From NCBI GenBank assembly GCA_037953625.1, contig CM075652.1, positions 19,922,501 through 19,986,500 of the forward strand: a DNA stretch of 64,000 nucleotides. Reading direction: 5' to 3'. Both the position numbers and the translations under genes were made by a program. This DNA is from Crotalaria pallida (Eukaryota; Streptophyta; Magnoliopsida; Fabales; Fabaceae). How positions within the stretch are numbered: position 1 is the stretch's first letter; every line of letters begins with the position of its first letter. Positions 33,438 through 44,955 of the stretch are shown here, in pieces. The notes beneath the pieces were generated by a model that was not told the origin of the DNA, did not search any database, and worked only from the letters and a program-made list of their open reading frames with translations.

Positions 33438-34549
33438 TGATGAGCATTTTATTTCCCATTTTTCCTTGCATTATTTTACTCCTATTATTGATACTTGTTG
33501 CCTATTTGACATTGTTTAGCTTGATTTAGTGATTTAGAGTTTATTGGACTAATATTCTGAATATTGTTTAATTTGGGATTATTTAGCCTAATTAATTCTA
33601 TTTCTATTTTCAGGTCATATTTGGCACAAGGGTTTTTTGGACATTTTGGGAATGAAGATTTAATGTTGGAAGAGAAGATATATGATGAAGTGAAGATTGT
33701 AATCTATCTTTAGGATTAGTTGAGATTTAGTTATATCTTTTAAGATTTAGATTTTATCTATAAGATATTTTTAGATTTAATTTAGAGATAAGCTTTCCTT
33801 AGGATTTGGGCCCATGATTTAGGCCCGTTTTGTGATTTAAAAAGCCAAATTCGTGTAAACCCTGGAGAGACCTTCCATTCACGTTTTTTTTACATTCTCT
33901 CTCTTAGAGAAGGCTTAGTTTTGCTCTCGAAGCTTGTGGTGGCTGCTAGGGTTTCTCTCTCTTCCCTTTTCTACACGTTTTTGGTATTTTTCTTCATGGA
34001 AGGCTAAACTCTTAGGTTAAATCCCTTTGGTAATGTATCACATACTCTTGAGGTTTTATTCTTAATGCTATTTCATTTTTATTCACTGTTTTCATGCTTA
34101 TTGATATGTTATAGTTCGCTTAGTTCCATTATATAGAGATAATCCATGTGTATGAATGCTTAATTTATGCAAACTCGTAAAAACTCCATGCTTTGGCTTT
34201 TAATGCTTAATTAGAGGTTTGGGTTTTGGGGTGAGAATTGAATTTTCTCTTAGTATTTAATTCTCACGAGTTGGACAGTGAAGAGGAAAGAAATTGATCT
34301 TTTGTGACCGATGATAGAGTTGTGAACGCGAGCCAAAGGGGTTTATCCGCTTTTCCTTATCTGTTTCTTCGTTTTGATTTAATTCTGTTTTGATTTCAAT
34401 TATTCAATATTCAATACAAACCCCCCCCCCCTGTTTTCTATGCATACTATGTGTTCGACCTTTAGATATTCCTTGGGAGACGACCTAGGAGTCACTTCCT
34501 AGTACTATACTTTAACTGTTTTTATTTGTATCGGGTACGGCCTCGATCA
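33438..34549 (+). repeat. Athila-like 5' LTR (1112 bp)
   Basis: TGATGAGCATTTTATTTCC to GGCCTCGATCA. Contains a long C-homopolymer near 34420 that differs in length from the 3' LTR copy, and lacks a 9-bp segment (around TGCTTGATA) found near 43430. Confidence 0.93.
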
Positions 34550-34553
34550 AATT

Positions 34554-34571
34554 TGGCGCCGTTGCCGGGGA
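34554..34571 (+). other. Athila-like primer binding site (Asp tRNA type)
   Basis: TGGCGCCGTTGCCGGGGA, 4 bases inside the LTR. This is the standard PBS of Athila elements and matches the one in LARD2 except for one base. Confidence 0.9.
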
Positions 34572-35276
34572 GTATCGGTTCTTGCCAAAGGTCATTAGTA
34601 GTTAGTTAGTGTCGTAGTTAGTATAGTTATTATAGTGTGTCGTGTCTGATTTAGGGTTTAGTAGTCAATTCTGATAACCGGTTGAAGTTGCACTGTTTGC
34701 TGTTTTGCTATTTTGTTGCAATTAGTGTATTTGATTGATTCTGTGGTTGCTAGTTCACATAGTTGTGGGTGGAATTTTTCCACGAAAATTTATATCCACA
34801 CTATTTTTATCATATAAAAAGGTTTCGAGGCACCACGATCACTCAGATCATCACTGGTTGTGAGTTCTAGAAAAATTTTCCAAGTTTTAGCAGCACTTTC
34901 TTCAAATCGTCGCAACTTTTGACCCGTAACTCGGAATTTGACGAATTTTATATCAAATCGAAGGGAATTTTCTGAATAATCTGATTTTTCTCATTTCGTC
35001 AGAAAACTCCTTCGTCTGGATCCTGAAAAAGCCGTTTTACTATTTCTTTTTTATTTTACAAGTTTTATTTTCTTAGTTTTTGGTCTCTGATTTAATTGTT
35101 TGACTTGGTTCCCTTTTGAATTTTGTCCTCAAACTTTTTGTGGTATGTTTTCATGATTTTAGGGTGCTGAAAAAAATAAAGAAAAAAAATTTTAAAAATT
35201 AAAAAACTTTTGTTGCCTATTTTGGTCATGTATATTAGTGACAGTTTGCTATGCTACATGGTGTTCTGTTCAGTAC

Positions 35277-36584
35277 ATGACTAGGGGCAACCCAAACTAC
35301 TTGCATCCATATAACCCTGAAATTGATAGAACTTATCACAGACTAGTTAGACAAAATAGGAACCAGTCCATAGGTAGTGAGTCTATTGAGTCTTTACATA
35401 GTGAGTCTGCTTCTTTTTCTTCTATTCCTATAAATTCTGATTCTTATTCTGATTATTCTGAAAATATGGCTCAACCTCCACCACGTGAGAGGACATTGAG
35501 GGAGCTGGCTGCACCTGATTTCACTATTGATGATTTGTGCATCCAGTATCCCGATGACCCGTATGAGCTAAGGTCTGGACTAATTCATTTGTTGCCCAAG
35601 TTTAATGGTCTTGCAGGTGAGGATCCTCATAAACATCTCAAGCAGTTCCATATTGTCTGTGCTACTATGAAACCACATGATGTGCAAGAGGATCATGTTT
35701 GTCTTAAGGCATTCCCACACTCCCTAGAGGGGCTAGCCAAGGATTGGTTGTACGATCTGGCCCCTGGTTCTATCACAGTCTGGGATGACCTAAAGAGGGC
35801 ATTTTTGGAGAAATTCTTCCCTGCATGCAGAACAACAGCAATTCGAAAGGATATATCAGGCATCAGGCAACAAAGTGGAGAAAGTCTCTATGAGTATTGG
35901 GAGAGATTCAAGAGATTGTGTGCGAGCTGCCCCCACCATCAGATCTCAGAGCAGCTGCTTATTCAATATTTCTATGAAGGTCTCAACCTCATGGAGAGAA
36001 ACATGCTTGATGCTGCAAGTGGTGGTGCCCTAGGAGACATGACACCTTTAGAAGCCAGAGTCAAGGTTGAGAAGATGGCTTCCAATTGTCAACAATTCCA
36101 TGCAAGGGGCAACAGCGATGCAATCATAGTGAGAGGAGTGAATGATGTTGGCACAAGTTCTGGTAAGGTTGAGAAGCTTGAACAGAAGATAGATTCACTT
36201 ACAACTTTGGTCACTCAATTGGCCATCAACCAGAAGAAGTTGTCCCTGCCTGCTAGATTATGTGGCATATGCACATCCGCTGAGCACCCCACAGATGCAT
36301 GCCCTTCTGTGCAGCAGCCCACGACTGGTGCTGACCAACCTGAGGCATATGCCGCCAACATCTTCAACAGTAGAAACCAGCAGCCACAGAACTTTGATCT
36401 CTCTACCAACAGATACAACCCTGGTTGGAGGAACCATCCCAACCTGAGATGGTCTGATCAGCAGCAACCTTCACAGGTTCAATTTCAGAACAATTCTAGA
36501 CCACCATATGTACCTCCTCCAGTCCAGCAACAGAGACAACAACAGGCTAATTCTGCATCACCAGCTCCTAGTACTGAGCAGTAG
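35277..36584 (+). CDS. gag: Athila-like Gag (435 aa)
   Basis: Gag capsid protein of an Athila-lineage element. I prefer the ATG at 35277 (MTRGNPNYLHP) over the GTG 13 codons upstream. A Ser-rich segment follows, then the retrotransposon Gag core (WLYDLAPGSI, LEKFFPACR, ESLYEYWERF, LLIQYFYEGL), about residues 100-280. The C-terminus is Gln/Pro-rich and has one Cys cluster (CGICTSAEHPTDACP) where a zinc knuckle would lie. It ends at TAG 36582-36584; the frame continues without a shift into pol, so readthrough or a single CAG-to-TAG change would both explain the break. Confidence 0.88.
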   Translation: MTRGNPNYLHPYNPEIDRTYHRLVRQNRNQSIGSESIESLHSESASFSSIPINSDSYSDYSENMAQPPPRERTLRELAAPDFTIDDLCIQYPDDPYELRSGLIHLLPKFNGLAGEDPHKHLKQFHIVCATMKPHDVQEDHVCLKAFPHSLEGLAKDWLYDLAPGSITVWDDLKRAFLEKFFPACRTTAIRKDISGIRQQSGESLYEYWERFKRLCASCPHHQISEQLLIQYFYEGLNLMERNMLDAASGGALGDMTPLEARVKVEKMASNCQQFHARGNSDAIIVRGVNDVGTSSGKVEKLEQKIDSLTTLVTQLAINQKKLSLPARLCGICTSAEHPTDACPSVQQPTTGADQPEAYAANIFNSRNQQPQNFDLSTNRYNPGWRNHPNLRWSDQQQPSQVQFQNNSRPPYVPPPVQQQRQQQANSASPAPSTEQ

Positions 36585-36590
36585 CCTTCA

Positions 36591-39500
36591 TTGGAAGAGC
36601 TGATGAAACAGATGACCATGAAAAATCTCCAATTCCAACAGGAAACTAGAGCATCCATTCAAAGACAAGAGGCCTCCATTCAATCTTTGACCAATCAGAT
36701 GGGACAGATGGCAACAGCAATCAACACTATGCAATCTCAGAATTCTAACAAGTTGCCATCCCAAACAGTGATCAATCCAAACCAGAATGTGAATGCCATT
36801 AGTCTAAGGTCAGGGAAGCAGATTGTCACACCCACACTAGAATCTGACCTCAACAAAGATGATCTAGTTTCAACCAACAAGAAGAGCCAAATGGTCGAGG
36901 AGAGTGAGCACACAAGTACCAGAAAATCCCATCCAGCTCAGCCTTCCACAAGCACAACACCTGCTGCTGCCCAACAACCACCCCCCATTCCTCTTCCTTT
37001 CCCACCAAGGGGGGTGACTCAAAGCAAGAAAATGGAAGAGATTGACAAAGAGATACTTGACACATTCAGGAAGGTGGAAGTCAACATACCCCTTCTTGAT
37101 GCAATCAAGCAGATTCCAAGGTATGCAAAGTTCTTGAAGGATCTATGCACACACAAACGGAAGCTCAAGGGCAATGAGAGGATCAACATGGGAAGAAATG
37201 TCTCTGCTCTTATAGGTAAACCCGTCCCTCATATTCCTGAAAAGTGTAAGGATCCTGGAACTTTCTCTGTGCCTTGTATCATAGGTAATACTAAATTTGA
37301 GAATGCTTTGCTAGATTTAGGAGCATCTATTAATGTTATGCCTATGTCTGTTTTCAAGTCTCTTTCACTTGGACCCCTTCAACCTACGGGTGTGGTTATT
37401 CACTTGGCAAATAGATCTACTGCCTACCCCGCAGGTTTGATAGAGGATGTCCTGGTTCGGGTTGAAGAGCTTATCTTTCCTGCTGATTTTTATATTCTTG
37501 ATATGGAAGAGGACACCTCTCGTAGTGCTGTCCCTATCATATTAGGGAGACCATTTTTGAAAACAGCCCGAACCAAGATAGATGTGCATGCAGGTACACT
37601 TTCCATGGAATTTGATGACAGTGTGGTTCGATTCAATATTTTTGATGCTATGAAACATTTTTCTGATGACCACTCTGTTTTTCATGTTGACTTGATTGAT
37701 GATCTGATTGATGAGCATGTTCTAGACTTTTTGCATGATTATGATTTGCCATCTTTCACTAGCTCATTTACTTGTTCTGCATGTTCTGATTCCGAAATGT
37801 GCACTGCATGCATTGAAATTGACCAGTTTTTAAATTCTGCTACTGCATCTGTTGATTCATATGATATAGATTCAGATCATGCTAACCCCATTTCTGTTTT
37901 GCATGAGTCTAATTCACTTGTTCAGGTGCAGGCGGCAGAATCCAATTCTGCTGCTCCTTTAGTTCCATCTGTGATGCAGGCACCTTTATTGGACCTGAAG
38001 CCCCTTCCTCCTCATCTCAAATATGCTTACTTGGAGGCTGAGCAGAAACTTCCAGTGATCATCTCTACCTCCCTTTCTGTTGATCAAGAGAAGAAGCTGC
38101 TGGATGTGATTAGAGGAAACAAAAGGGAAATAGGATGGACTTTGGCAGACATACCTGGTATTAGCCCCTCCATATGCATGCATCGGATTTTATTGGAGGA
38201 TGGGGCTAAACCAGTGAGACAACCCCAAAGACGGTTGAACCCCCAGATTCTTGATGTAGTGAAGAAAGAGGTCACCAAGCTGCTGCAAGCTGGCATTATC
38301 TACCCCATTTCAGACAGCACTTGGGTAAGCCCGGTTCAAGTAGTTCCCAAGAAGTCTGGGATGACAGTTGTCAAAAATGAGAAGGATGAGCTGATTCCCA
38401 CTAGAGTGCAGAACAGTTGGAGAGTCTGCATTGATTATAGGAAGCTCAACCAGGCGACCCGCAAGGATCACTTTCCTCTTCCCTTCATTGATCAGATGTT
38501 GGAGCGCCTGGCAGGTAAATCTCACTATTGCTTCTTAGATGGTTTCTCTGGTTATTTCCAAATCTGTATTGCACCAGAGGACCAACATAAGACTACATTT
38601 ACCTGTCCTTTTGGTACATTTGCTTATAGGAAGATGCCTTTTGGCCTATGCAATGCTCCTGGCACTTTTCAAAGATGTATGATGAGTATTTTTAATGACT
38701 TACTTGAGCATTGCATAGAGGTCTTCATGGATGATTTTAGTGTATATGGTTCCTCTTTTGATGCATGTCTTGATAGTTTGTCTAAGGTGCTTAATAGGTG
38801 CATTGAGACTAACCTTGTCTTGAATTTTGAAAAATGTCATTTTATGGTAGAACAAGGCATAGTCTTAGGGCACATTATTTCGCATAAGGGCATAGAGGTT
38901 GACCCTGCTAAGCTGCATGTAATATCACATTTGCCTTACCCCTCTTGCGTGCGAGAGGTGCGTTCTTTTCTTGGCCATGCAGGTTTCTATCGCAGGTTTA
39001 TTCAGAACTTTAGCAAGATAGCCCTTCCACTATCCAACTTGCTTCAAAAGGATACCGCATTTGAGTTTGGAGACCAATGCAAGAAGGCATTTGATGAGCT
39101 AAAGAGAGCACTCACCACCACTCCCATCATCCAACCACCTGACTGGACTCTCCCATTTGAGCTCATGACCGATGCCTCGAATTATGCTTTGGGAGCAGTT
39201 CTCTCCCAAAGGGTTGGTAAGATGTCTCATGTGATTTATTATGCATCTAGGACTTTAGATTCAGCACAAGTTAATTACACCACAACTGAAAAAGAGTTGT
39301 TAGCCATTGTCTTTGCACTTGATAAGTTTAGATCATATCTATTAGGTTATAAGGTTGTGGTGTATACTGATCATGCTGCTCTGAAGTATCTTTTGAAAAA
39401 GACAGATTCCAAACCTAGGTTGATTAGATGGATGTTGCTCCTCCAGGAGTTTGATCTTGAGATTCAGGATCGGAGTGGTGCACATAACCTTGTCGCAGAC

Positions 39501-40916
39501 CACTTGAGTAGAATAGAGAGAGAGGAGGATGCATTTCCTATCCGGGATGACTTCCCGGATGAGCAGCTTTTAGTTTTGCATGTTTCACATCCCCCTCCCC
39601 TTATTCCTTGGTTTGCTGATATTGTAAATTATATAGTTGCATCTGTTTTTCCACCCTTGGCATCCAAAGCTCAAAGAGACAAATTGAAGAGCGATGCCAA
39701 GTATTATGTATGGGATGAACCCTATTTGTGGCGTTTTTGCAGTGATCAGGTCATTCGCAGGTGCATTCCAGACCAGGAGATCCAATCGGTTCTCCAATTT
39801 TGCCATGCTTCACCAGTTGGAGGCCACCTTGGCACTCAAAGGACAGCACGAAAGGTGCTGGATTCTGGATTTTATTGGCCTACCATCTTCAAGGATGCAA
39901 GCAAAATCTGCAGCTCATGTGAGCAATGTCAAAGGGCAGGAGGCACCCTATCTTGGAGGCAACAGATGCCGCAACAACCTATGTTGTTCTGTGAGGTGTT
40001 TGATGTTTGGGGTATAGATTTCATGGGCCCCTTTCCTGTTTCTTTTGGTTTTTATTATATCGTACTTGCTGTGGATTATGTATCCAAATGGGTGGAAGCT
40101 AAGGCCACCAGGACTAATGATGCTCAGGTTGTTGTAGATTTTGTCAGGACTAATATCCTTTGCAGGTTTGGCATACCTAGAGCCATAGTCAGTGATCATG
40201 GCACACACTTCTTCAATAGATCCATGCAAGCTTTGCTCAAGAAGTATGGGGTTGTGCACAAAGTTTCTACACCATATCACCCCCAAACCAATGGGCAAGC
40301 TGAGATTTCAAACAGAGAGATCAAGTGGATTTTGGAGAAGATGGTGAAGCCTAATAGAAAGGATTGGAGCACACGATTGGAGGATGCTCTATGGGCCCAT
40401 CGGACTGCTTACAAGGCACCCATAGGGATGTCACCTTATCGGGTTGTTTTTGGTAAGGCATGCCACCTGCCTGTGGAGATAGAGCACCGTGCATATTGGG
40501 CTGTGAAGCGATGTAACTTAGCTCTTGATCAAGCGGGTGAGGAGAGGAAGCTGCAGTTGAGTGAGCTAGATGAGATCCGTTTGGAGGCCTATGAGAATTC
40601 CAAGTTCTACAAAGAGAAGACCAAGAAGCTCCATGATAGCTCAATTTGCAGAAAGGAGTTCTTGGTTGGTCAAAAATTGTTGCTCTACAACTCTAGGCTT
40701 GGAATCATGAGTGGAAAGCTCCGCTCTAAATGGATTGGACCGTTTGTAGTCACCCAGGTGTTTCCTTATGGCACTGTGGAGATCAAGAGTGAGTCCACAG
40801 ACAAGAGCTTCAAAGTCAATGGCCACCGACTCAAGCCTTTCCTAACCTCTCCTACTTTGGATGATGCACCTGTGGAGGAAGCCTCATTGGTCGACCCCAT
40901 TTTTGACCCACCATGA
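36591..40916 (+). CDS. pol: Athila-like Pol (protease, RT, RNase H, integrase), about 1440 codons, uninterrupted
   Basis: Open from just after the TAG; the listed start is the first codon of the open stretch (TTG), not a proven initiator, since Pol is normally made as Gag-Pol. Domains: Gln-rich linker; protease around residue 240 with LDLGAS; RT with FLDGFSGYFQI and FMDD (around residue 712); RNase H with TDASNYALG, EKELLAI, YTDHAAL and VADHLSR; integrase with the zinc-finger Cys pair CSSCEQC and the triad in GIDFMGP, SDHGTHF and NGQAEISNR. A C-terminal integrase tail follows. Every catalytic position I can check is present and no frame break is seen. No env ORF downstream. Confidence 0.92.
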   Translation: MEELMKQMTMKNLQFQQETRASIQRQEASIQSLTNQMGQMATAINTMQSQNSNKLPSQTVINPNQNVNAISLRSGKQIVTPTLESDLNKDDLVSTNKKSQMVEESEHTSTRKSHPAQPSTSTTPAAAQQPPPIPLPFPPRGVTQSKKMEEIDKEILDTFRKVEVNIPLLDAIKQIPRYAKFLKDLCTHKRKLKGNERINMGRNVSALIGKPVPHIPEKCKDPGTFSVPCIIGNTKFENALLDLGASINVMPMSVFKSLSLGPLQPTGVVIHLANRSTAYPAGLIEDVLVRVEELIFPADFYILDMEEDTSRSAVPIILGRPFLKTARTKIDVHAGTLSMEFDDSVVRFNIFDAMKHFSDDHSVFHVDLIDDLIDEHVLDFLHDYDLPSFTSSFTCSACSDSEMCTACIEIDQFLNSATASVDSYDIDSDHANPISVLHESNSLVQVQAAESNSAAPLVPSVMQAPLLDLKPLPPHLKYAYLEAEQKLPVIISTSLSVDQEKKLLDVIRGNKREIGWTLADIPGISPSICMHRILLEDGAKPVRQPQRRLNPQILDVVKKEVTKLLQAGIIYPISDSTWVSPVQVVPKKSGMTVVKNEKDELIPTRVQNSWRVCIDYRKLNQATRKDHFPLPFIDQMLERLAGKSHYCFLDGFSGYFQICIAPEDQHKTTFTCPFGTFAYRKMPFGLCNAPGTFQRCMMSIFNDLLEHCIEVFMDDFSVYGSSFDACLDSLSKVLNRCIETNLVLNFEKCHFMVEQGIVLGHIISHKGIEVDPAKLHVISHLPYPSCVREVRSFLGHAGFYRRFIQNFSKIALPLSNLLQKDTAFEFGDQCKKAFDELKRALTTTPIIQPPDWTLPFELMTDASNYALGAVLSQRVGKMSHVIYYASRTLDSAQVNYTTTEKELLAIVFALDKFRSYLLGYKVVVYTDHAALKYLLKKTDSKPRLIRWMLLLQEFDLEIQDRSGAHNLVADHLSRIEREEDAFPIRDDFPDEQLLVLHVSHPPPLIPWFADIVNYIVASVFPPLASKAQRDKLKSDAKYYVWDEPYLWRFCSDQVIRRCIPDQEIQSVLQFCHASPVGGHLGTQRTARKVLDSGFYWPTIFKDASKICSSCEQCQRAGGTLSWRQQMPQQPMLFCEVFDVWGIDFMGPFPVSFGFYYIVLAVDYVSKWVEAKATRTNDAQVVVDFVRTNILCRFGIPRAIVSDHGTHFFNRSMQALLKKYGVVHKVSTPYHPQTNGQAEISNREIKWILEKMVKPNRKDWSTRLEDALWAHRTAYKAPIGMSPYRVVFGKACHLPVEIEHRAYWAVKRCNLALDQAGEERKLQLSELDEIRLEAYENSKFYKEKTKKLHDSSICRKEFLVGQKLLLYNSRLGIMSGKLRSKWIGPFVVTQVFPYGTVEIKSESTDKSFKVNGHRLKPFLTSPTLDDAPVEEASLVDPIFDPP

Positions 40917-42400
40917 TTTAGGGAGTCTTCTTTTCTCCTTATTTACTACTTTTATTCCACTTGTCTATATCTGTCTGATTCTACTATTTGTTTTCCATTG
41001 AGGACAATGTGTGATTTAAGTGTGGGGGGGAGAGTAGTTTAGGTTGCATATTTTTGCTTTGATTTTTTTTAGGTTTTGCTAAGTTTTGGGCATTTTCTTG
41101 CATGTTTTTGCTTCATTTTAGTAGAGTCTTGGTATCTTGTGTCTGAATTCATGCATTTCTGTGTGTAAAGTTGCTTTTGATAATTAAGAGGTGGTAACAC
41201 TGTGATAGAATTGTCCCTTTTGTGAGGATTTGAGCCTTAATTGTGGGTGGATTGCTATATATGCCACCTAATTTTTCTTTCATGTGTGATTGCACTCTGG
41301 ATTACTTGCACTCTAGAACTTGACTTGACTCTTGTTGATACTTGATATTCCCATGCACATTTTGAAATGATTTAGGCATTGTTTTTTCTTGAATAAGTCA
41401 CTAGCCATATGAGCCTACCTTGAATGAATTTATCCTTTGATAGCCCCTTTGAGCCTTTATATCCCTTTTCTTTGTTCTTTAGCTCATTACAAGCCTATGA
41501 CTGAAAAACCATGATTGTCCTAACCTTAGGGAATGTTGGAGCTTTGGAATTGTTTTGGGAATGGGTATTAAGTAAGCGAGGGTGCTTTGTTCTTCATCTC
41601 TTGTGAGTTCTGGGTTTTGCCTCTATGGTCGGTGATGTAATTATGGCTTTATCTCATTATGCCATTTTTATTGTTTCTTCTTTTCTTTCGTTCATGAAGT
41701 TCTGCAATGTAATGCAATTCAAAAAAAAAAAAGAAAAAAAGAAAAAGAAGAAGAAAAAAAAATGGTATAAAAGGTTGATTGAGGCATGGAGGATTGGAAT
41801 TAGAGGTTGTTGTTATGTTTACCATTTCATTCTGGGGTGGATTGTGCTTATTTTTTTACTTGTTCCCCATTGCTCCTCTATTCCCTGGGTTTTAGCTACA
41901 TTTCCCATATTTTTATCCTACCTTGTCCTTGGCCCCATTACAACCCTGAAAAGACCTTTTGATCTTAATGTGCATGTGTGTTGATTGTTGATGTTAGAGG
42001 CTTGTCAAGCCTATGGTTGTGTTTGTTTTTCATGATGTGCCTTGAGTGTAAACACTGATTAACCTTAAACACTTGAGTGTAAACACTATTGAGTGATCCT
42101 TGTGAGTTTCTATCATCTTTGTGACTACCCTCTTGATGTCATTGGTTTTCTTTGCATATTTGAAATAATTGGATGATGTTCATGAATGCCTTGATTCTTT
42201 GGTCCTTATTTTCTTCGTGTGCTCGATTTTGCCCATTTCTTTGCATTTCCTAGAATTCATTGTGAAGTATGTAATCTCTTAGGTTTGCATTCATTAGCTG
42301 TAGTAATCTTGTTGCATGATTCACTTTGGTGCATATTGATCTTCTCAGTCCTATTTCTTAGTTTTGCCCAGGAGTGCAAAAGGATAAGTGTGGGGGTATT
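40917..42400 (+). other. Athila-like 3' non-coding region and polypurine tracts
   Basis: About 1.5 kb without a credible ORF. It begins with TTGAGGACAATGTG and GTGTGGGGGGGAGAG (about 41000-41035), passes an A/G-rich run at 41718-41761, and ends AAGTGTGGGGGTATT against the 3' LTR. Several landmarks recur in LARD2: CTAGAACTTGACTTG (41313 here, 53602 there) and ACAACC...AAGACCTT (41940 here, 54116 there). The open frame at 41625-41984 crosses the A/G run and is not a gene. Confidence 0.8.
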
Positions 42401-43524
42401 TGATGAGCATTTTATTTCCCATTTTTCCTTGGATTATTTTACTCCTATTATTGATACTTGTTGCCTATTTGACATTGTTTAGCTTGATTTAGTGATTTAG
42501 AGTTTATTGGACTAATATTCTGAATATTGTTTAATTTGGGATTATTTAGCCTAATTAATTCTATTTCTATTTTCAGGTCATATTTGGCACAAGGGTTTTT
42601 TGGACATTTTGGGAATGAAGATTTAATGTTGGAAGAGAAGATATATGATGAAGTGAAGATTGTAATCTATCTTTAGGATTAGTTGAGATTTAGTTATATC
42701 TTTTAAGATTTAGATTTTATCTATAAGATATTTTTAGATTTAATTTAGAGATAAGCTTTCCTTAGGATTTGGGCCCATGATTTAGGCCCGTTTTGTGATT
42801 TAAAAAGCCAAATTCGTGTAAACCCTGGAGAGACCTTCCATTCACGTTTTTCTTACATTCTTTCTCTTAGAGAAGGCTTAGTTTTGCTCTCCAAGCTTGT
42901 GGTGGCTGCTAGGGTTTCTCTCTCTTCCCTTTTCTACACGTTTTTGGTATTTTTCTTCATGGAAGGCTAAACTCTTAGGTTAAATCCCTTTGGTAATGTA
43001 TCACATACTCTTGAGGTTTTATTCTTAATGCTATTTCGTTTTTATTCACTGTTTTCATGCTTATTGATATGTTATGGTTCGCTTAGTTCCATTATATAGA
43101 GATAATCCATGTGTATGAATGCTTAATTTATGCAAACTCGTAAAAACTCCATGCTTTGGCTTTTAATGCTTAATTAGAGGTTTGGGTTTTGGGGTGAGAA
43201 TTGAATTTTCGCTTAGTATTTAATTCTCACGAGTTGGACAGTGAAGAGGAAAGAAATTGATCTTTTGTGACCGATGATAGAGTTGTGAACGCGAGCCAAA
43301 GGGGTTTATCCGCTTTTCCTTATCTATTTCTTCGTTTTGATTTAATTCTGTTTTGATTTCAATTATTCAATATTCAATACAAACCCCCCCCCCCCCCTGT
43401 TTTCTATGCATACTATGTGTTCGACCTTTTGCTTGATAAGATATTCCTTGGGAGACGACCTAGGAGTCACTTCCTAGTACTATACTTTAACTGTTTTTAT
43501 TTGTATCGGGTACGGCCTCGATCA
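42401..43524 (+). repeat. Athila-like 3' LTR (1124 bp)
   Basis: Aligns end to end with 33438-34549; eight substitutions by eye, a longer C-run near 43385 and a 9-bp length difference near 43430. Confidence 0.93.
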
Positions 43525-43565
43525 GCAGCGTATTGGACCACACACCCAAGGACCAAAAGTCAGGA

Positions 43566-43582
43566 CCATTGCTCTGATACCA
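43566..43582 (-). other. Element A primer binding site (initiator Met tRNA)
   Basis: On the minus strand TGGTATCAGAGCAATGG, six bases inside the LTR that ends at 43589. It shows that element A runs leftward from here. The same site is at 60120-60136 in element B. Confidence 0.88.
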
Positions 43583-44955
43583 TCAAAGTGTCACACTCCT
43601 TGTATATCTTCTTACTTTATAAGAAAAGTAATAAGTTTATGATTACTTGGACTTGTCATTGTTGGAAAAAGATCTGAAAATAATAATTTTCCCTTCACTT
43701 GAAAGTTCCTTTTACAAGAATTTGATTAGTAATGAATTTGACTAATGAAATCAGAGTTTGCGGAAACATAATAAATTAATTATATTATACTCTCAAAATA
43801 TATCAAGTGTAACAAGTCCATGGATACCAAATAAGTATTATTATAAAACTAAATTCATTCTATGATACCTCTCTCAAAATATGTTTAATATAATTACTAC
43901 TATAAACAGAGAGGTTATAGAGCTGCTCACTGGTCCTCTGTCCAAACATTCATCTGGCCGGATCCTCGATATCTGCACAAAGGGTTCCCAACACACACTA
44001 TCTATACTCTGCATGCACCTAAGGGTCATCTTCCTTCACTGACTTTTATGCAAGCTAGATATACGATCAACACCTAATGAGGGCTTGGGGGTTAGCTATA
44101 CATATTCGCATAATCAAATGAGAATAAAACTAACATACACAAGTAATCATGTAGCAAATCAGAATGCATAACCATATGAGCACACCCGGTTAATCATAAT
44201 AAGTCTTTCAATGCAGGTGGCATGATGCATGCTTTCTATCTCACAATCCTGAGGCCTCCAATACTAATCAATCACGGACGTTTGTGACGCTCTCTTTTTA
44301 ACTTGAAAATAATTAATATTTTCAAATAATTGAATACTTGCTATCAAAATTTGGGCTAGAAAATTTTTCTTCTTTTTAGAACTAGTACTTGCTCGTTCAT
44401 AAACCCTTTTTGAACATAAACCATTTTTTTTCTTTTTTTTTTAAGTTCGGCTTAACAATATCTTAGTTTCGAAAAGGCTCTCGAGATAACATTTCCTTAA
44501 CTATAGAAAATACTCTTCATAGTTAATATTAAAACATACCATTTGCCTCTCGAGTTGAATTTGAATATATAAAGCATAAACTTATCACCGAATCTTTTCT
44601 CAATATATTTCAGAGTTCGCGGAAGTAAAAATGATACTTATGGGGCACTACCGAGGTAAAGAAAAACATCATATATATATATATATAATAGTCACCACAT
44701 AACCCCATCAGTACAGTCTGTAGCAAGTGATAAAAAGTCGAGATAGCAAGTTTTGATGAAACATATACAGACCAGCTGCATAAAATAAAAGCTCATTCCA
44801 AGACCTCTCATATATATACAATATATATATATATAACAAAATCCAAAATAGAAGTCCCAGAGCAAGTCATCCGTGTCCTCAGCAGCTCCTCAGATCCGCC
44901 ACAGCTCTATCCCTAGGATCTAGGATCCAAAACATCTATGCTATGCAAGCTCCTA

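Larger units (their letters stand above)
33438..43524 (+). mobile_element. Athila-lineage (Diaspora-like) Ty3-gypsy retrotransposon, complete with TSD
   Basis: A 10.09-kb element with LTRs TGATGAGC...CTCGATCA and a perfect TSD GCAGC (33433-33437, 43525-43529). It has an Asp-tRNA-type PBS, gag and pol in one frame separated by a single TAG, about 1.5 kb of 3' non-coding sequence without env, and a polypurine tract before the 3' LTR. Lack of env and the combined length match the envelope-less soybean family Diaspora (known family; relation inferred). Eight substitutions between LTRs by eye (about 0.7%) indicate recent insertion. The most nearly intact element here. Confidence 0.93.

Noticed and set aside
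41625..41984. 119-codon open frame after Athila-like pol, possible env-like or accessory gene
   Set aside because: It crosses an A/G-rich run, is not placed or composed like an env gene, and has no signal peptide or membrane pattern typical of env-like ORFs.
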